Of a stretch of 39,342 bases of DNA, positions 28,140 through 36,553 are shown in pieces (the stretch's first letter is position 1; the number at the start of each line of letters is the position of its first letter). Origin of the DNA: Gammaproteobacteria bacterium (GTDB lineage: Bacteria; Pseudomonadota; Gammaproteobacteria; Eutrophobiales; Eutrophobiaceae); NCBI GenBank assembly GCA_024278135.1, contig JAJRTU010000073.1, positions 1 through 39,342 on the forward strand. Direction: 5' to 3'. Under the pieces are notes generated by a model. The model was not told the origin of the DNA. It ran no database searches and was given only the letters and a program-made list of their open reading frames with translations. The position numbers were made by a program, and so were the translations under genes.

Positions 28140-31100
28140 TCAGGCAGAGGCAGCCATTTCAACGGCTTCATCAACATCAACCGAAACCAGACGTGAGACA
28201 CCTGGTTCATACATAGTCACCCCTAATAATTGCCTGGCTATCTCCATCGTTATCTTGTTATGTGTGATAAATATAAACTGTACTTCAGAAGACATTTTTT
28301 TCAATAACTCACAAAAACGGGCGGTATTACTGTCATCCAGAGGGGCATCGACTTCGTCCAGGATGCAGAATGGCGCGGGGTTGAGTTTGAATATAGCAAA
28401 CACCAGAGACACGGCCGTCATCGCCTTCTCGCCACCGGAAAGGAGATGAATGGTACTGTTACGTTTACCGGGCGGACGAGCCATAATGCTGACACCGGTT
28501 TCCAGCAAGTCATCACCTGTCATTTCAAGGTAGGCATGCCCGCCGCCGAACAGGACGGGAAACATTTCCTTCAAATTGGTATTAAGGAAGTCAAAAGTTT
28601 CCTTAAAACGTGTACGTGTCTCCCTGTCTATCTTGTGAATCGCCGTATCCAGCGTTTGCAGTGCCTCGCTCAGATCCTCGTACTGTTTGTCGAGATATTC
28701 CTTGCGTTCGGACAACTGATTGAACTCATCAATCGCCGCCAGATTAATGGGCCCCAGACGATGAATCTTCCGTTCGACACTTTCTATCCGTTCCTGCCAG
28801 GCCGCCTTTTCCGCCGCCTCGTCCAGTTCACGCAGAATGGCCTGTACATCATGCCCTTGCTCCTGTAACTGTTCCGCGACTGTTTGCAAACGCACCCGGG
28901 TCTCCTGCGCATCCATTCTGGCGGCGGCCAGCTTGTCCCTCAAGTCCTGTACGGCCTGTTCTGATTCGGAGCGCTGTTGCTCTTTTTGCCTCAAATCACT
29001 CTCTTTTGTCTGCATCTCGTTACGCGTTTGTGACAGACATTTTTCCGCTTCGACTTTGTCTCTCAACTTTGCTGTAAGCTTTTCCTGCAGTGATTCCAGC
29101 GGTGCCCGGCTCTCATCCAGCTCTTTCAACAGCTCTTCACAGCGGCCGACATGATGGGACAGTTGAATTTCACTCCGTCTGATGGCCTGTTCCAGCGAGG
29201 CCCGTTGCGAGCTGATAGATTCCAGTTGCAATGCGATTTCATGACTTTGCTCATGGGTCGACTGCCAACGGTTGCGGGCCAGATCCAGGGCCTGACGATG
29301 ACTTTCGCGGATTGCCACCAGCCTCGGACCTTCCCGGTCCAGATTCTCATTATCCGTTTGCGTTCTTTGCAGGCGGTGACGAAGCGATTCCAGCTCTGTT
29401 CGATCATCAACACTGTTCAGTTCTATTTCATCCAGTTCTTCCTGGATTTTCTGTACACGCAGACTGATTTGTTCATGACGGGCTTTATATTCGGCATGCC
29501 CTGCCCGCAATGTTGCCAGACCTCCCTGCTGTTCATCCAGTTCCTGTCGGGCCTGCTGCAGGGCCTGTTCAGCCTGCTCCAGCTCAACCCTGCTGTGTTC
29601 CTGTCGTTGTTGCTGACGTTCTATCCTCTCCAGCAAAGCTTGCTCCTGCTGTTTCAGGCTGTGGATCTGCTGCTCTCGGGACAAGGCCCCGGTATGACCT
29701 TCGGTCTGTCGATTGATCCTGATCCATTGCGGACCCAGCCACAGGCCTTCAGCAGTAATGACGGACTCGTGTGGTGCCAGATCCGCCAGCATGCGACTCG
29801 CCTGTTCAATATCTGCGGCGACGTAAACACCGTTCAGCAAACCTTCAATCGGCACTGTGGATGAGACCTTGCTCAGCAGTGTCCTGTGCTCAAAATTGTC
29901 ACCTGATGAGCTGGATGAACCTGTGATGATGCCGAATCGCCCCTGTGTCAAATCCTCAAGATAGCGCCCCGGATCCTCAACCGTCTCGACACAGATATCC
30001 TGCAGGTGATGACCAAGCACAGTTTCCACGGCAAAGGTCCACTCAGCGTCGACTGTCAGTTGTTGAATGAGGCGGGGCGCGTTTTCAAGGCCTTTTGACG
30101 AAAGCCATTCAAAAACCTCCTGCTGATCAAAGGCTTCGTTTTGCTGCAAGGCCTCCAGCGAAGCTATCTGTCCGGCCAGCTTTTGTTGTTCGGAGCGCAG
30201 TATCGCCAGTTGCTCACTGGCCTGGTGCGATTCGTGCCGTAATCTTTTGACTTCCTGTTGGCGACTCTCCATAGCGGAGCGTACTTCTGCCAGCACACGC
30301 TCTTTGTTCCTTAACTGTTCCAGCAGGTCCTGTGCCTTTATCTGGAATGATTGTGTATCGGCCTGTTCCAGCTCAGCCATAAGATTGGTCCGACGCTGAC
30401 TATCTTCCTCAATGCCGGATTCCAGATATTCCAGCCGGGTATTATCCACTTCTATCTGGCGGTTGAAGCCGGCAATAGTTTCATTATAGGCATCCCATTC
30501 CGATTGCCAGCTCTGCATTGCCTGTTCGGCCTGATTCAGCGTATTGTAGGCCTGATCACTTTCACTGCGCGAGCCCTGCAGCGCCGGTTCCAGCTTTTTC
30601 GCGGATGCGTTTAAACGGCTTAGCTCGGTCTCATCATGTTGTCGCTGCGCCCGAGCCGCCTTTTCGGCTTCCTGCGCGGTTTCTATATCGCTTTGCAAGG
30701 ATTGAATACGCTCCTGCGTATGCTGAATTCGCTGCTCCAGTTGCGAAATTTCGCTGCCGACCTGATAAAACGCTGATTGCGAATGATTGAATGTCTCGTT
30801 AAAGGCCGCCAACTCGTCACGTTGTTTTTCTATGGCCGCTTCAATCTCGCGCAAGCGCGCGACGCCCTCTTCCACCCTGTTCTCATGTTGACGCGTCACC
30901 TCGTCCCGGGTCCTGATTTGCTGTTCCAGTTCCTGCCAGTTCAGGGCCAGCAACTCCGCTTTCAACCGGCGCTCCTCCTGTTTCAACACCTGATAGCGTT
31001 CCGCTGCACGGGCCTGCCGTTTCAGGCGCTCCAGTTGTTTAGCCAGTTCTTCGCGGATATCGTTGAGCCTGTCAATATTTTCCCGCGTATGACGTATGCG

Positions 31101-31646
31101 GTTCTCTGTCTCCCGGCGTCGCTCACGATATTTGGAAATACCCGCCGCTTCTTCAATAAAGGTGCGAAGCTCCTCGGGTCGGGCCTCAATCAGACGCGTG
31201 ATCATGCCTTGCTCAATAATGGCATAGCTGCGCGGCCCTATACCGGTACCGAGAAATATCGCGGTGATGTCCTTGCGTCGACAGCGACTGCCATTGAGAT
31301 AATAATTGGAGATCCCTTCACGATTCATGGTCCGTTTAATGGAAATCTCGCTATAACTGGCGTATTGTCCCCCCACTTTTCCATCTGTATTGTCGAAGGT
31401 CAGTTCTACCGAAGCCTGTCCCACCGGTTGACGTGCCCCGGAACCGTTAAAAATAACATCTGTCAGAGAGTCACCGCGCAGGTGTTTCGCCGAGCTTTCC
31501 CCCATGACCCAGGTCACGGCATCGATTATGTTGGACTTGCCACAGCCATTAGGACCGACAATACCGACCAGGCTGTCAGGAACAAGCAGCGTGACGGGAT
31601 CGACGAACGATTTAAAGCCGGAAAGTTTAATGTTGCGCAAACGCAT
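28140..31646 (-). CDS. smc: Chromosome partition protein Smc
   Basis: Condensin ATPase of chromosome segregation. The 1168-residue protein has the Walker A GPNGCGKS (31-38), long coiled-coil arms rich in Gln, Glu and Arg (about 165-500 and 670-1000), a hinge domain (about 510-660) and the C-terminal head with the ABC signature LLSGGEKAMTAV (about 1068-1079) and Walker B FCILDEVDAPLDD (about 1093-1105). Length is normal. Gammaproteobacteria with Smc rather than MukB include Pseudomonas and the purple sulfur bacteria, which helps the taxonomic inference. scpA and scpB are not in the window. Confidence 0.97.
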   Translation of the reverse strand: MRLRNIKLSGFKSFVDPVTLLVPDSLVGIVGPNGCGKSNIIDAVTWVMGESSAKHLRGDSLTDVIFNGSGARQPVGQASVELTFDNTDGKVGGQYASYSEISIKRTMNREGISNYYLNGSRCRRKDITAIFLGTGIGPRSYAIIEQGMITRLIEARPEELRTFIEEAAGISKYRERRRETENRIRHTRENIDRLNDIREELAKQLERLKRQARAAERYQVLKQEERRLKAELLALNWQELEQQIRTRDEVTRQHENRVEEGVARLREIEAAIEKQRDELAAFNETFNHSQSAFYQVGSEISQLEQRIQHTQERIQSLQSDIETAQEAEKAARAQRQHDETELSRLNASAKKLEPALQGSRSESDQAYNTLNQAEQAMQSWQSEWDAYNETIAGFNRQIEVDNTRLEYLESGIEEDSQRRTNLMAELEQADTQSFQIKAQDLLEQLRNKERVLAEVRSAMESRQQEVKRLRHESHQASEQLAILRSEQQKLAGQIASLEALQQNEAFDQQEVFEWLSSKGLENAPRLIQQLTVDAEWTFAVETVLGHHLQDICVETVEDPGRYLEDLTQGRFGIITGSSSSSGDNFEHRTLLSKVSSTVPIEGLLNGVYVAADIEQASRMLADLAPHESVITAEGLWLGPQWIRINRQTEGHTGALSREQQIHSLKQQEQALLERIERQQQRQEHSRVELEQAEQALQQARQELDEQQGGLATLRAGHAEYKARHEQISLRVQKIQEELDEIELNSVDDRTELESLRHRLQRTQTDNENLDREGPRLVAIRESHRQALDLARNRWQSTHEQSHEIALQLESISSQRASLEQAIRRSEIQLSHHVGRCEELLKELDESRAPLESLQEKLTAKLRDKVEAEKCLSQTRNEMQTKESDLRQKEQQRSESEQAVQDLRDKLAAARMDAQETRVRLQTVAEQLQEQGHDVQAILRELDEAAEKAAWQERIESVERKIHRLGPINLAAIDEFNQLSERKEYLDKQYEDLSEALQTLDTAIHKIDRETRTRFKETFDFLNTNLKEMFPVLFGGGHAYLEMTGDDLLETGVSIMARPPGKRNSTIHLLSGGEKAMTAVSLVFAIFKLNPAPFCILDEVDAPLDDSNTARFCELLKKMSSEVQFIFITHNKITMEIARQLLGVTMYEPGVSRLVSVDVDEAVEMAASA

Positions 31647-31928
31647 GGAGCGCTACAATACCGTTATCAATACCGACAGACAAGCGTTTAGTTTTTCTAC
31701 AACCAAGATTAATATTGTTACATAAACTACTGTTTACAAAGCTTATTATTATGTAGTTTAATCTACTGTCTTAACTGTGAAGCTGAATTTTTTTTGAATT
31801 GCTTACGCCGGCAAAATCTCATTGACAAGCAGATTATTTTGCCAGTACTTTTACCGGGAAATAATGTTTCCGCTGAAAAACTGTAACGGCAAACAACAAT
31901 GTATATGCTATAACGAGGGAGAAAAACC
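31647..31928. other. Divergent intergenic region between smc and cysZ
   Basis: About 280 bp, strongly AT-rich. It holds a possible plus-strand promoter, TTGACA (31822-31827) with TACTTT (31846-31851), of moderate quality. This is enclosed by an inverted repeat: GGCAAAAT near 31810 and ATTTTGCC near 31843. I see no gene. Confidence 0.4.
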
Positions 31929-31931
31929 ATC
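31915..31931 (+). promoter_or_regulatory. Ribosome-binding site and AUC start codon of cysZ
   Basis: GAGGGAG (31915-31921) lies 7 bases before ATC (31929-31931). The frame is closed upstream by TAA at 31911-31913, and no ATG, GTG or TTG occurs before codon 12. The TTG there (31962) has no Shine-Dalgarno. Confidence 0.55.
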
Positions 31932-32687
31932 GTCAATTCTTTCACAGACGGTCCTAAAAAGTTGCTGGCCGGATTTCGTTTATTGGCCCAACCGGGTATT
32001 CGTCTCTACGTCATCGTGCCTTTTTTACTGAACGCGTTATTGTTCGCGGGCATCCTCTTTTTCGGTGTCCATCGCCTGAATGACCTGATTGAGTGGCTGA
32101 CCTCGAACTGGACCTGGACCGCGTGGTTAAGCTGGTTGCTGTGGCCACTATTCGCGCTCATAGCACTGACTATCGTTTTTTTCTGCTTCTCCATCGTCGC
32201 CAATCTGATTTCAGCGCCATTCAACGGCTTTCTGGCCCAGGCCGTCGCCGTGCATCTCAGTGGAAGCTGTCCCACTCAACAGACCGGTCTGAAAACTTTG
32301 CCGGGTGAATTACTTGCCGCATTCAAATCTGAAGCAATCAAACTGGTCTATTTCAGTGTTCGGGCTGTCCCCCTTTTGCTGCTGTTTTTTGTTCCCATTA
32401 TTCAGGCCTTCGCACCGCTCATCTGGTTCCTGTTCGGTGCCTGGATGCTGGCACTGGAATACATGGAGTATCCGATGGGAAACGAGGGTATTCTATTCCC
32501 TGAAGTTCGTGCCACTCTGGCAGAGAGACGGACCCTCACTTTCGGTTTTGGCAGCAGCGTCATGTTACTCACCATGATCCCGGTTCTTAATTTCGTGGTC
32601 ATGCCCGCTGCTGTTGCCGCCGCCACCAAGATCTGGATAGAGCAGATCAATGTCGATTCCAAAGTGGCAATAGATGTGGCAAAGTAA
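31929..32687 (+). CDS. cysZ: CysZ-family sulfate transport protein
   Basis: Inner-membrane protein of the CysZ/EI24 family; E. coli CysZ imports sulfate for cysteine synthesis. The full frame, 252 residues, matches the E. coli length. It shows VNSFTDGPKKLLAGFRLLAQPG before the first helix, several hydrophobic segments, and the conserved FNGFLAQAVA, LALEYMEYPMGNEGI and a C-terminal PVLNFVVMPAAVAAAT. Starting at the TTG at 31962 (241 residues) would remove the conserved leading segment. The only start with a Shine-Dalgarno is ATC at 31929. The gene is divergent from smc and upstream of dksA. No sulfate assimilation genes are nearby. Confidence 0.88.
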   Translation: MVNSFTDGPKKLLAGFRLLAQPGIRLYVIVPFLLNALLFAGILFFGVHRLNDLIEWLTSNWTWTAWLSWLLWPLFALIALTIVFFCFSIVANLISAPFNGFLAQAVAVHLSGSCPTQQTGLKTLPGELLAAFKSEAIKLVYFSVRAVPLLLLFFVPIIQAFAPLIWFLFGAWMLALEYMEYPMGNEGILFPEVRATLAERRTLTFGFGSSVMLLTMIPVLNFVVMPAAVAAATKIWIEQINVDSKVAIDVAK

Positions 32688-32696
32688 TGGTCAGGA

Positions 32697-32725
32697 TTGC
32701 CAAAATCGTGACGATTTGGTATAGA
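32697..32725 (+). promoter_or_regulatory. Sigma-70 promoter of dksA
   Basis: TTGCCA (32697-32702), 17-bp spacer, TATAGA (32720-32725), in the 69-bp gap between cysZ and dksA. The start site would be near 32732, 25 nt before the dksA ATG, which is preceded by AAGGA. Confidence 0.65.
32703..32717. promoter_or_regulatory. Palindrome in the dksA promoter spacer (candidate operator)
   Basis: AAATCGT-G-ACGATTT is a perfect 7+1+7 palindrome that fills bases 1-15 of the 17-bp spacer between the dksA -35 and -10. CC and GG flank it on the two sides, with one base of asymmetry. A dimeric regulator bound there would block RNA polymerase. The regulator is unknown. Confidence 0.5.
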
Positions 32726-32756
32726 TACACGTTTTATTGAAGCTGGAGTAAGGAAA

Positions 32757-33626
32757 ATGGCTGCGAAAAAGAAGACAGCTAAGAAGAAAACAACCAGTAA
32801 GAAGAAAACTGCCAGGGTCAGTAAGACACCCAGGAAAGCGGCTGTCGTCCGTAAGAAGAGTAAAAAGACGACGACCAAAAAGAAGCCTGCGACAAGCAAA
32901 AAGAAAAAAACAGTCAGCAAGAAAACCAGCAGTGCCACCCGATCTACGAAAAAAAAGAAGACGACGGCAGGCAAGCCCGGTAAAAAATCGACTGTTAAAA
33001 AGAAGACAAGTGCAGTCAAAAAGAAAGTAACAAAGAAGAAAGTGGCAAAGAAGAAAACTGTCGCAAAAACACCGGCGGCTTCGCGTAAGACAAAAGCGAA
33101 AGCTGCTCCCAATAAAAAGTTGACAGCTTCCCGGAAAAAGACAAGTTCTGCGGGAAGCGGAAAAATAACCAAGATGCCCAAGACTGTATCCAGTAAGAAA
33201 AAAATTACAACAAAAGCAAAAGTTACACCATTAAAACCCTACAAGGCCAAACGTAACGAAGAGTACATGAACCCGGAGCAGACGGCGTATTTCCGCTCCT
33301 TGTTGCTCGACTGGAAGCGCACGCTGATGGAAGAAGTTGATCGCACCATGCACCATATGCAGGATGAAGCGGCCAACTTTCCCGATCCCAATGACCGCGC
33401 GACACAGGAAGAAGAGTTTGCGCTGGAGTTGCGTACCCGGGATCGTGAACGCAAACTCATCAAGAAAATTGATGAGGCCATTCTGGAACTGGAAACTGGC
33501 GATTACGGCTATTGTGAGTTGTGCGGTGTTGAAATCGGTGTGGGCCGACTGGAAGCGCGTCCCACCGCCACACTGTGTATTGACTGTAAAACGCTGGATG
33601 AGATTAAGGAGCGTCAATTAGGCTAG
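32757..33626 (+). CDS. dksA: RNA polymerase-binding transcription factor DksA with histone-H1-like N-terminal extension
   Basis: DksA enters the RNA polymerase secondary channel and, with ppGpp, tunes rRNA and amino-acid promoters. The core (about 167-289) is canonical: NEEYMNPEQ, the coiled-coil tip DPNDRATQEEEFALE with Asp210 and Asp213 (the E. coli Asp71/Asp74 pair), and the zinc set Cys253, Cys256, Cys274, Cys277. The first 166 residues are extraordinary: 62 lysines, many Thr, Ser, Ala and Val, no Asp or Glu, in KKTxxKKK-type repeats like histone H1 or AlgP. The whole protein is 289 residues against 151 in E. coli. It is followed by gluQ, the usual partner. Extension function is unknown; DNA or RNA binding is inferred. 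Confidence 0.95.
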   Translation: MAAKKKTAKKKTTSKKKTARVSKTPRKAAVVRKKSKKTTTKKKPATSKKKKTVSKKTSSATRSTKKKKTTAGKPGKKSTVKKKTSAVKKKVTKKKVAKKKTVAKTPAASRKTKAKAAPNKKLTASRKKTSSAGSGKITKMPKTVSSKKKITTKAKVTPLKPYKAKRNEEYMNPEQTAYFRSLLLDWKRTLMEEVDRTMHHMQDEAANFPDPNDRATQEEEFALELRTRDRERKLIKKIDEAILELETGDYGYCELCGVEIGVGRLEARPTATLCIDCKTLDEIKERQLG

Positions 33627-33709
33627 ATTAATCAGAGCAGGTGCAGGATGCCCGGTTTATTAATCCCCTTCACCTTGCTCTGACATCCGACCTTTCTCTC
33701 ATTCCCGAC

Positions 33710-34612
33710 ATGCCCCGGTCTCAGGTAAAATATGTCGGGCGCTTCGCTCCCACACCTAGCGGACCATTGCACTTTGGCTCGATTATCGCCGCGCTGGGCA
33801 GTTATCTCGATGCCCGCCACCATCAGGGCCGTTGGCTGCTGCGCATAGATGATCTGGATACGCCCCGCTTGCAAGCGGGGGCCGATGACAAAATTCTTGC
33901 TGCGCTGGAAACACTGGGACTGCATTGGGATGGAATGGTTGTCTATCAAAGCCGGCGCCACGAAGCCTATCAGCACGCATTGGCAAACCTGCAATCCAGA
34001 GACCTGCTTTTCCCCTGTTATTGTCCGCGCAAGCTCGTCAAGGGCAGGCCCTACCCCGGCACCTGTCGACAACGAGAAGTTGAAAAAGATCGGCAACATG
34101 CCCTCAGGATAAAAGTCGCGCCCGGTACGGTCGTATTACATGATCTGATCCAGACTGAATATCGTCAGAATCTGCTTGATGAAGTAGGAGATTTTATTAT
34201 AAGACGGGCTGATGGTCTCTACGCCTATCACCTTGCTGTCGTGCTTGATGACGCCTGGCAGGGCATCACACATATCGTCAGAGGGGCCGATCTGATGGCC
34301 TCCACGCCCAGGCAAATATACCTGCAACAACAACTGGCTGTTGAGCTGCCCGTTTATGCGCATCTGCCTCTTGCCGTCAGTCAAACGGGAGTCAAAATCA
34401 GCAAACAATCCATGGCAAAAGATGTACTCCTGCTTGGGGCCCCGAACACTGTCCTGTTCAACTGCCTCAATTTCCTTGGGCAACAACCGGAAGCGGACTT
34501 GTCACAGGCCCCGGTTCGGGAGCTGATTCAGTGGGGAATTGAACACTGGCAACTGTCAAGAGTCCCCAAACTCGGCAGCATCATCGCCCCTGAAAAATAC
34601 CGAACGACATGA
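33710..34612 (+). CDS. gluQ: Glutamyl-Q tRNA(Asp) synthetase
   Basis: Truncated glutamyl-tRNA synthetase paralogue that attaches glutamate to the queuosine base of tRNA(Asp). The catalytic domain has GRFAPTPSGPLHFGS (HIGH class), the zinc-type CYC...Y...C arrangement (FPCYCPRKLVKGRPYPGTC), FIIRRADGLYAYHLAVVLDD and the KMSKS-like VKISKQ. There is no anticodon-binding domain. I use the ATG at 33710 (300 residues, matching family length); an in-frame GTG at 33641 would add 23 residues of unconserved sequence. It follows dksA and ends 14 bp from the convergent DAHP synthase gene. Confidence 0.93.
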   Translation: MPRSQVKYVGRFAPTPSGPLHFGSIIAALGSYLDARHHQGRWLLRIDDLDTPRLQAGADDKILAALETLGLHWDGMVVYQSRRHEAYQHALANLQSRDLLFPCYCPRKLVKGRPYPGTCRQREVEKDRQHALRIKVAPGTVVLHDLIQTEYRQNLLDEVGDFIIRRADGLYAYHLAVVLDDAWQGITHIVRGADLMASTPRQIYLQQQLAVELPVYAHLPLAVSQTGVKISKQSMAKDVLLLGAPNTVLFNCLNFLGQQPEADLSQAPVRELIQWGIEHWQLSRVPKLGSIIAPEKYRTT

Positions 34613-34626
34613 CGAGTTTGGCGATA

Positions 34627-35742
34627 TTATTTCGTCAACTGCTGCTGTAATTCACAGCGTTTTCCATAAGCCTCACGGGCGATTTGTATATCTTCCAGAA
34701 ACCAGGGCAGCTCATCCAGGCGGAGCGCCTGTGGACCGTCCACCAGTGCTTTCTCCGGCGCCGGATGAAAATCCACCAGCACCATATTGGCCCCTGCAAT
34801 CACACCTTGTGCCGTACAATGAAAAATATCCATAATGCCGTCCGGGGACATATTGCGCGAGCCCACGGAATGGGAGGGATCAATACAGACCGGCATCCGG
34901 GTCAGGGTCTTGACTGTCGGCACATGAGAAAAATCCACCAGGTTTCTGTGCGGATCGCCATAGTTGGTTTTCATACCGCGCAGACAGAAGATGACATTGC
35001 GGTTTCCTTCGCTGGCCAGGTATTCCGCGGCATTCAGCGACTCTTCAAGCGTAATGCCGAAACCCCGTTTCAGTAAAATGGGAAATTGCTTTTGACGGCC
35101 GACACTCTTTAATAATTCGAAGTTCTGGGTATTGCGCGTGCCTATTTGCAACATGACCCCGGTAGGATTGCCTGCAGCTTCAAGGGCCTGCTGGATTTCC
35201 TCAATATGGGCGTCATGCGTGATCTCCATCGACACTACCTTGATATCGTATTTACCGGCCAGCTCAAAGACAAAGGACAAACAATCCTTGCCATGACCCT
35301 GAAAAGAATAAGGACTGGTACGGGGTTTATAGGCGCCCATGCGCGTACATTGCAGACCGCTTTCCTGCAGGGCCTTCATCATTATCTCGACATGCTCGGC
35401 ATTGTCTACCGCACACAGACCGGCAAATATCTGTAAATTATCCTGACCGAAGCGAACACCGTTGTATTCAAAATGTGTGTCACGATCATCATTTTTATGA
35501 CGACCGAGAATTCGGTAATCCCGTGATACTCGAACAACGCGGTCCACTACTTCATGGGCTTCAATTTCGGCGGTATCCAGCGGCTTGGTATTCCCCACCA
35601 GATATAATTCGGTCAATGTCTGCTCTGCACCTTCCTCGTCATGTGCACGAATGCTGATATTCGGCAGCGCTTCCATGTAGGCCATCAGTTTCGCGTATGC
35701 CGGTTCGTTTTTGTCCGTATCCGGTCTTAATATTATGATCAT
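34627..35742 (-). CDS. 3-deoxy-7-phosphoheptulonate synthase (type I-beta-like)
   Basis: First enzyme of the shikimate pathway, joining phosphoenolpyruvate and erythrose-4-phosphate. The 371 residues have an extra N-terminal domain (about 1-75), then FAGLCAVDN with metal-binding Cys110, GAYKPRTSPYSFQG (138-149), ILLKRG, FCLRGMKTNYGDPHRN and CIDPSHSVGSR with His291, and VDFHPAPEKALVDGPQAL near the end. The metal and substrate residues are present. The usual AGPC is AGLC here, and VEVHP is VDFHP, so it is a divergent branch. The ATG follows GGTAAGAG. Its neighbours are not aromatic-biosynthesis genes. Confidence 0.88.
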   Translation of the reverse strand: MIIILRPDTDKNEPAYAKLMAYMEALPNISIRAHDEEGAEQTLTELYLVGNTKPLDTAEIEAHEVVDRVVRVSRDYRILGRHKNDDRDTHFEYNGVRFGQDNLQIFAGLCAVDNAEHVEIMMKALQESGLQCTRMGAYKPRTSPYSFQGHGKDCLSFVFELAGKYDIKVVSMEITHDAHIEEIQQALEAAGNPTGVMLQIGTRNTQNFELLKSVGRQKQFPILLKRGFGITLEESLNAAEYLASEGNRNVIFCLRGMKTNYGDPHRNLVDFSHVPTVKTLTRMPVCIDPSHSVGSRNMSPDGIMDIFHCTAQGVIAGANMVLVDFHPAPEKALVDGPQALRLDELPWFLEDIQIAREAYGKRCELQQQLTK

Positions 35743-35802
35743 TACTCTTACCTTTCGATTTATAGACTAAAGCTGCTACGGTGCGTGATCATAGCACAGA
35801 CG

Positions 35803-36504
35803 CTATGGGAAGCCCCTCAACCAATGATCATAAATCCGGCCGGCAATTGCCTGCAGGCGACTTGTCTTTACCTGCACATCCTGCAATATCTCGCTTGCTG
35901 ATTGCACACTGCAAGAAGGAGACAGTAATTGTTCTGCAAACAGATCGGTCCACTCGGCCAGCATCTTTGCCGTTACTTCAACATGACATTGCATGGCCAG
36001 TGTCCTGCCCATAACAAAGGCCTGATTTTCGCAATGTTCACTGCTGAGAATTGCATTGCCACCTTCTGGAACGGAAAAAGTTTCACCGTGCCAATGAAAT
36101 ACCTCAAACTCTTTTTCCTGTTTATCCAGCCATAAAGTCGCCGCTTCTCCCTGAATCTGCCTGACCGGATACCAGCCAATCTCCCGTGTCGGACATGCTG
36201 TGATTTCTCCGCCCAGGGCCTTGCTGATCAACTGCCCACCAAGACAATGACCCAACATCGGCAGTCCATGCTGTTGTGCCTGTCGAATCAGGGCCAGTTC
36301 TTCCGCGATCCAGGGCAGCGGATCATTCACGCTCATCGGCCCGCCCATGAACACCAGGGCGGAAATATTGTCCAAACTATCAGGCACCTGTGCCCCCTGA
36401 TCGATGCATATCAACCGACAGGGGACGCGGCGAGAATCAAGAAACTCGGCCAAATAACCCGGGCCTTCATTTTCAACGTGTCTGAAAATTAATATAGGGT
36501 GCAT
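35803..36504 (-). CDS. Class I glutamine amidotransferase (GMP synthase-like domain, unknown partner)
   Basis: The 233-residue protein is a stand-alone class I glutaminase domain. It has VFMGGPMSV, nucleophile Cys87 in GHCLGGQ, and His174 and Glu176 in CHVEV. It resembles the amidotransferase half of GMP synthase and the small YfeJ-like or GuaA-like family. No synthetase half is adjacent, so the acceptor is not known. It starts 49 bp from the divergent protease gene and ends about 60 bp before the DAHP synthase start on the same strand. Confidence 0.85.
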   Translation of the reverse strand: MHPILIFRHVENEGPGYLAEFLDSRRVPCRLICIDQGAQVPDSLDNISALVFMGGPMSVNDPLPWIAEELALIRQAQQHGLPMLGHCLGGQLISKALGGEITACPTREIGWYPVRQIQGEAATLWLDKQEKEFEVFHWHGETFSVPEGGNAILSSEHCENQAFVMGRTLAMQCHVEVTAKMLAEWTDLFAEQLLSPSCSVQSASEILQDVQVKTSRLQAIAGRIYDHWLRGFP

Positions 36505-36553
36505 GACTGTGCTAATCTATTATTGACCTTATCTGTAGCAGGTGGCGTGCTTT

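Noticed and set aside
32402-33181. Antisense frame opposite dksA rich in Phe, Leu and Val
   Set aside because: It is the complement of AAG/AAA lysine codons and therefore hydrophobic by base composition; no conserved domain.
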